In this document: positions 5,927 through 6,021 of the stretch, in pieces
Layout: the number at the start of each line of letters is the position of its first letter
Numbering within the stretch: position 1 is the stretch's first letter
Source of the DNA: Fidelibacterota bacterium
Lineage (GTDB): Bacteria; Fidelibacterota; Fidelibacteria; Fidelibacterales; DSDE01
Assembly (NCBI GenBank): GCA_011049095.1
Contig: DSDE01000296.1
Span: 1 to 6,021 of the forward strand
Direction of reading: 5' to 3'
Length of the DNA stretch: 6,021 bases
Notes under the pieces: model-generated
Database searches by the model: none
Told to the model about the DNA's origin: nothing
The model's input: the letters and a program-made list of their open reading frames with translations, nothing else
Translations under genes and position numbers: made by a program

Positions 5927-6021
5927 ATGAAAGGCATTATTCTGGCAGGCGGGGCAGGCACCCGTCTTCACCCCATCACCAAGGTGGTTTCCAAACAGCT
6001 TTTACCCGTCTATGACAAACC
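5927..6021 (+). CDS. rfbA: Glucose-1-phosphate thymidylyltransferase, N-terminal part (cut by right window edge)
   Basis: Cytosolic enzyme joining dTTP and glucose-1-phosphate to make dTDP-glucose, the first step towards dTDP-L-rhamnose and related sugars of O-antigen, capsule or other surface glycans. The 31 complete residues visible are diagnostic: MKGIILAGGAGTRL (1-14) is the nucleotide-binding loop of the sugar-nucleotidyltransferase fold, and SKQLLPVYDK (22-31) is the sugar-1-phosphate pyrophosphorylase motif in the form typical of RmlA/RfbA. The start is set by AAAGGAG six bases upstream. About 90% of the gene lies beyond the window, where rfbB, rfbC and rfbD are commonly found but cannot be seen. 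RffH-type paralogues share this N-terminus, so pathway assignment is less sure than the reaction. Confidence 0.9.
   Translation, partial: MKGIILAGGAGTRLHPITKVVSKQLLPVYDK

Overview
The window comes from a Gram-negative bacterium of moderate GC. By hand count the coding DNA is close to half GC and the one sizeable intergenic gap is about 32%. The Gram-negative reading rests on a lipoprotein signal on a zinc protease, a membrane-anchored periplasmic-type penicillin acylase homologue, and the first gene of dTDP-sugar synthesis. The phylum cannot be fixed from this window. The pyrophosphatase resembles the Bacteroidetes/Chlamydiae type. However, the one clear promoter is a plain sigma70-like TTGACA-17-TATTCT, which is not the usual Bacteroidetes form, so a candidate phylum of the FCB/PVC neighbourhood is only a guess.

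Layout: three genes run leftward as a tight block read from the minus strand. They are an M16 (pitrilysin/insulinase-like) zinc peptidase lipoprotein (5571 to 2740), a penicillin acylase family Ntn-hydrolase (2723 to 315), and the N-terminal 100 residues of a family I inorganic pyrophosphatase (301 to the left edge). Gaps of 16 and 13 bases and the single strong promoter at 5613-5641 suggest one operon. After about 350 bases of AT-rich divergent intergenic DNA, a glucose-1-phosphate thymidylyltransferase gene (rfbA/rmlA) starts at 5927 on the plus strand and leaves the window.

The intergenic gap holds the minus-strand promoter, a possible 39-codon ORF, a 17-base near-palindrome, a stem-loop with a seven-T loop in the rfbA leader, and some short repeated words. 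None of these is firmly functional.

Working together (inference): the peptidase and acylase would both act outside the cytoplasm on peptides and amide-linked small molecules, as scavenging or processing enzymes. The cytosolic pyrophosphatase is housekeeping, and rfbA is most likely the start of a separate cell-surface polysaccharide cluster. I see no mobile element, CRISPR array, RNA gene or clearly new defence or metabolic system. The window is mostly ordinary, with moderate interest in the protease/acylase pairing and in the intergenic region.
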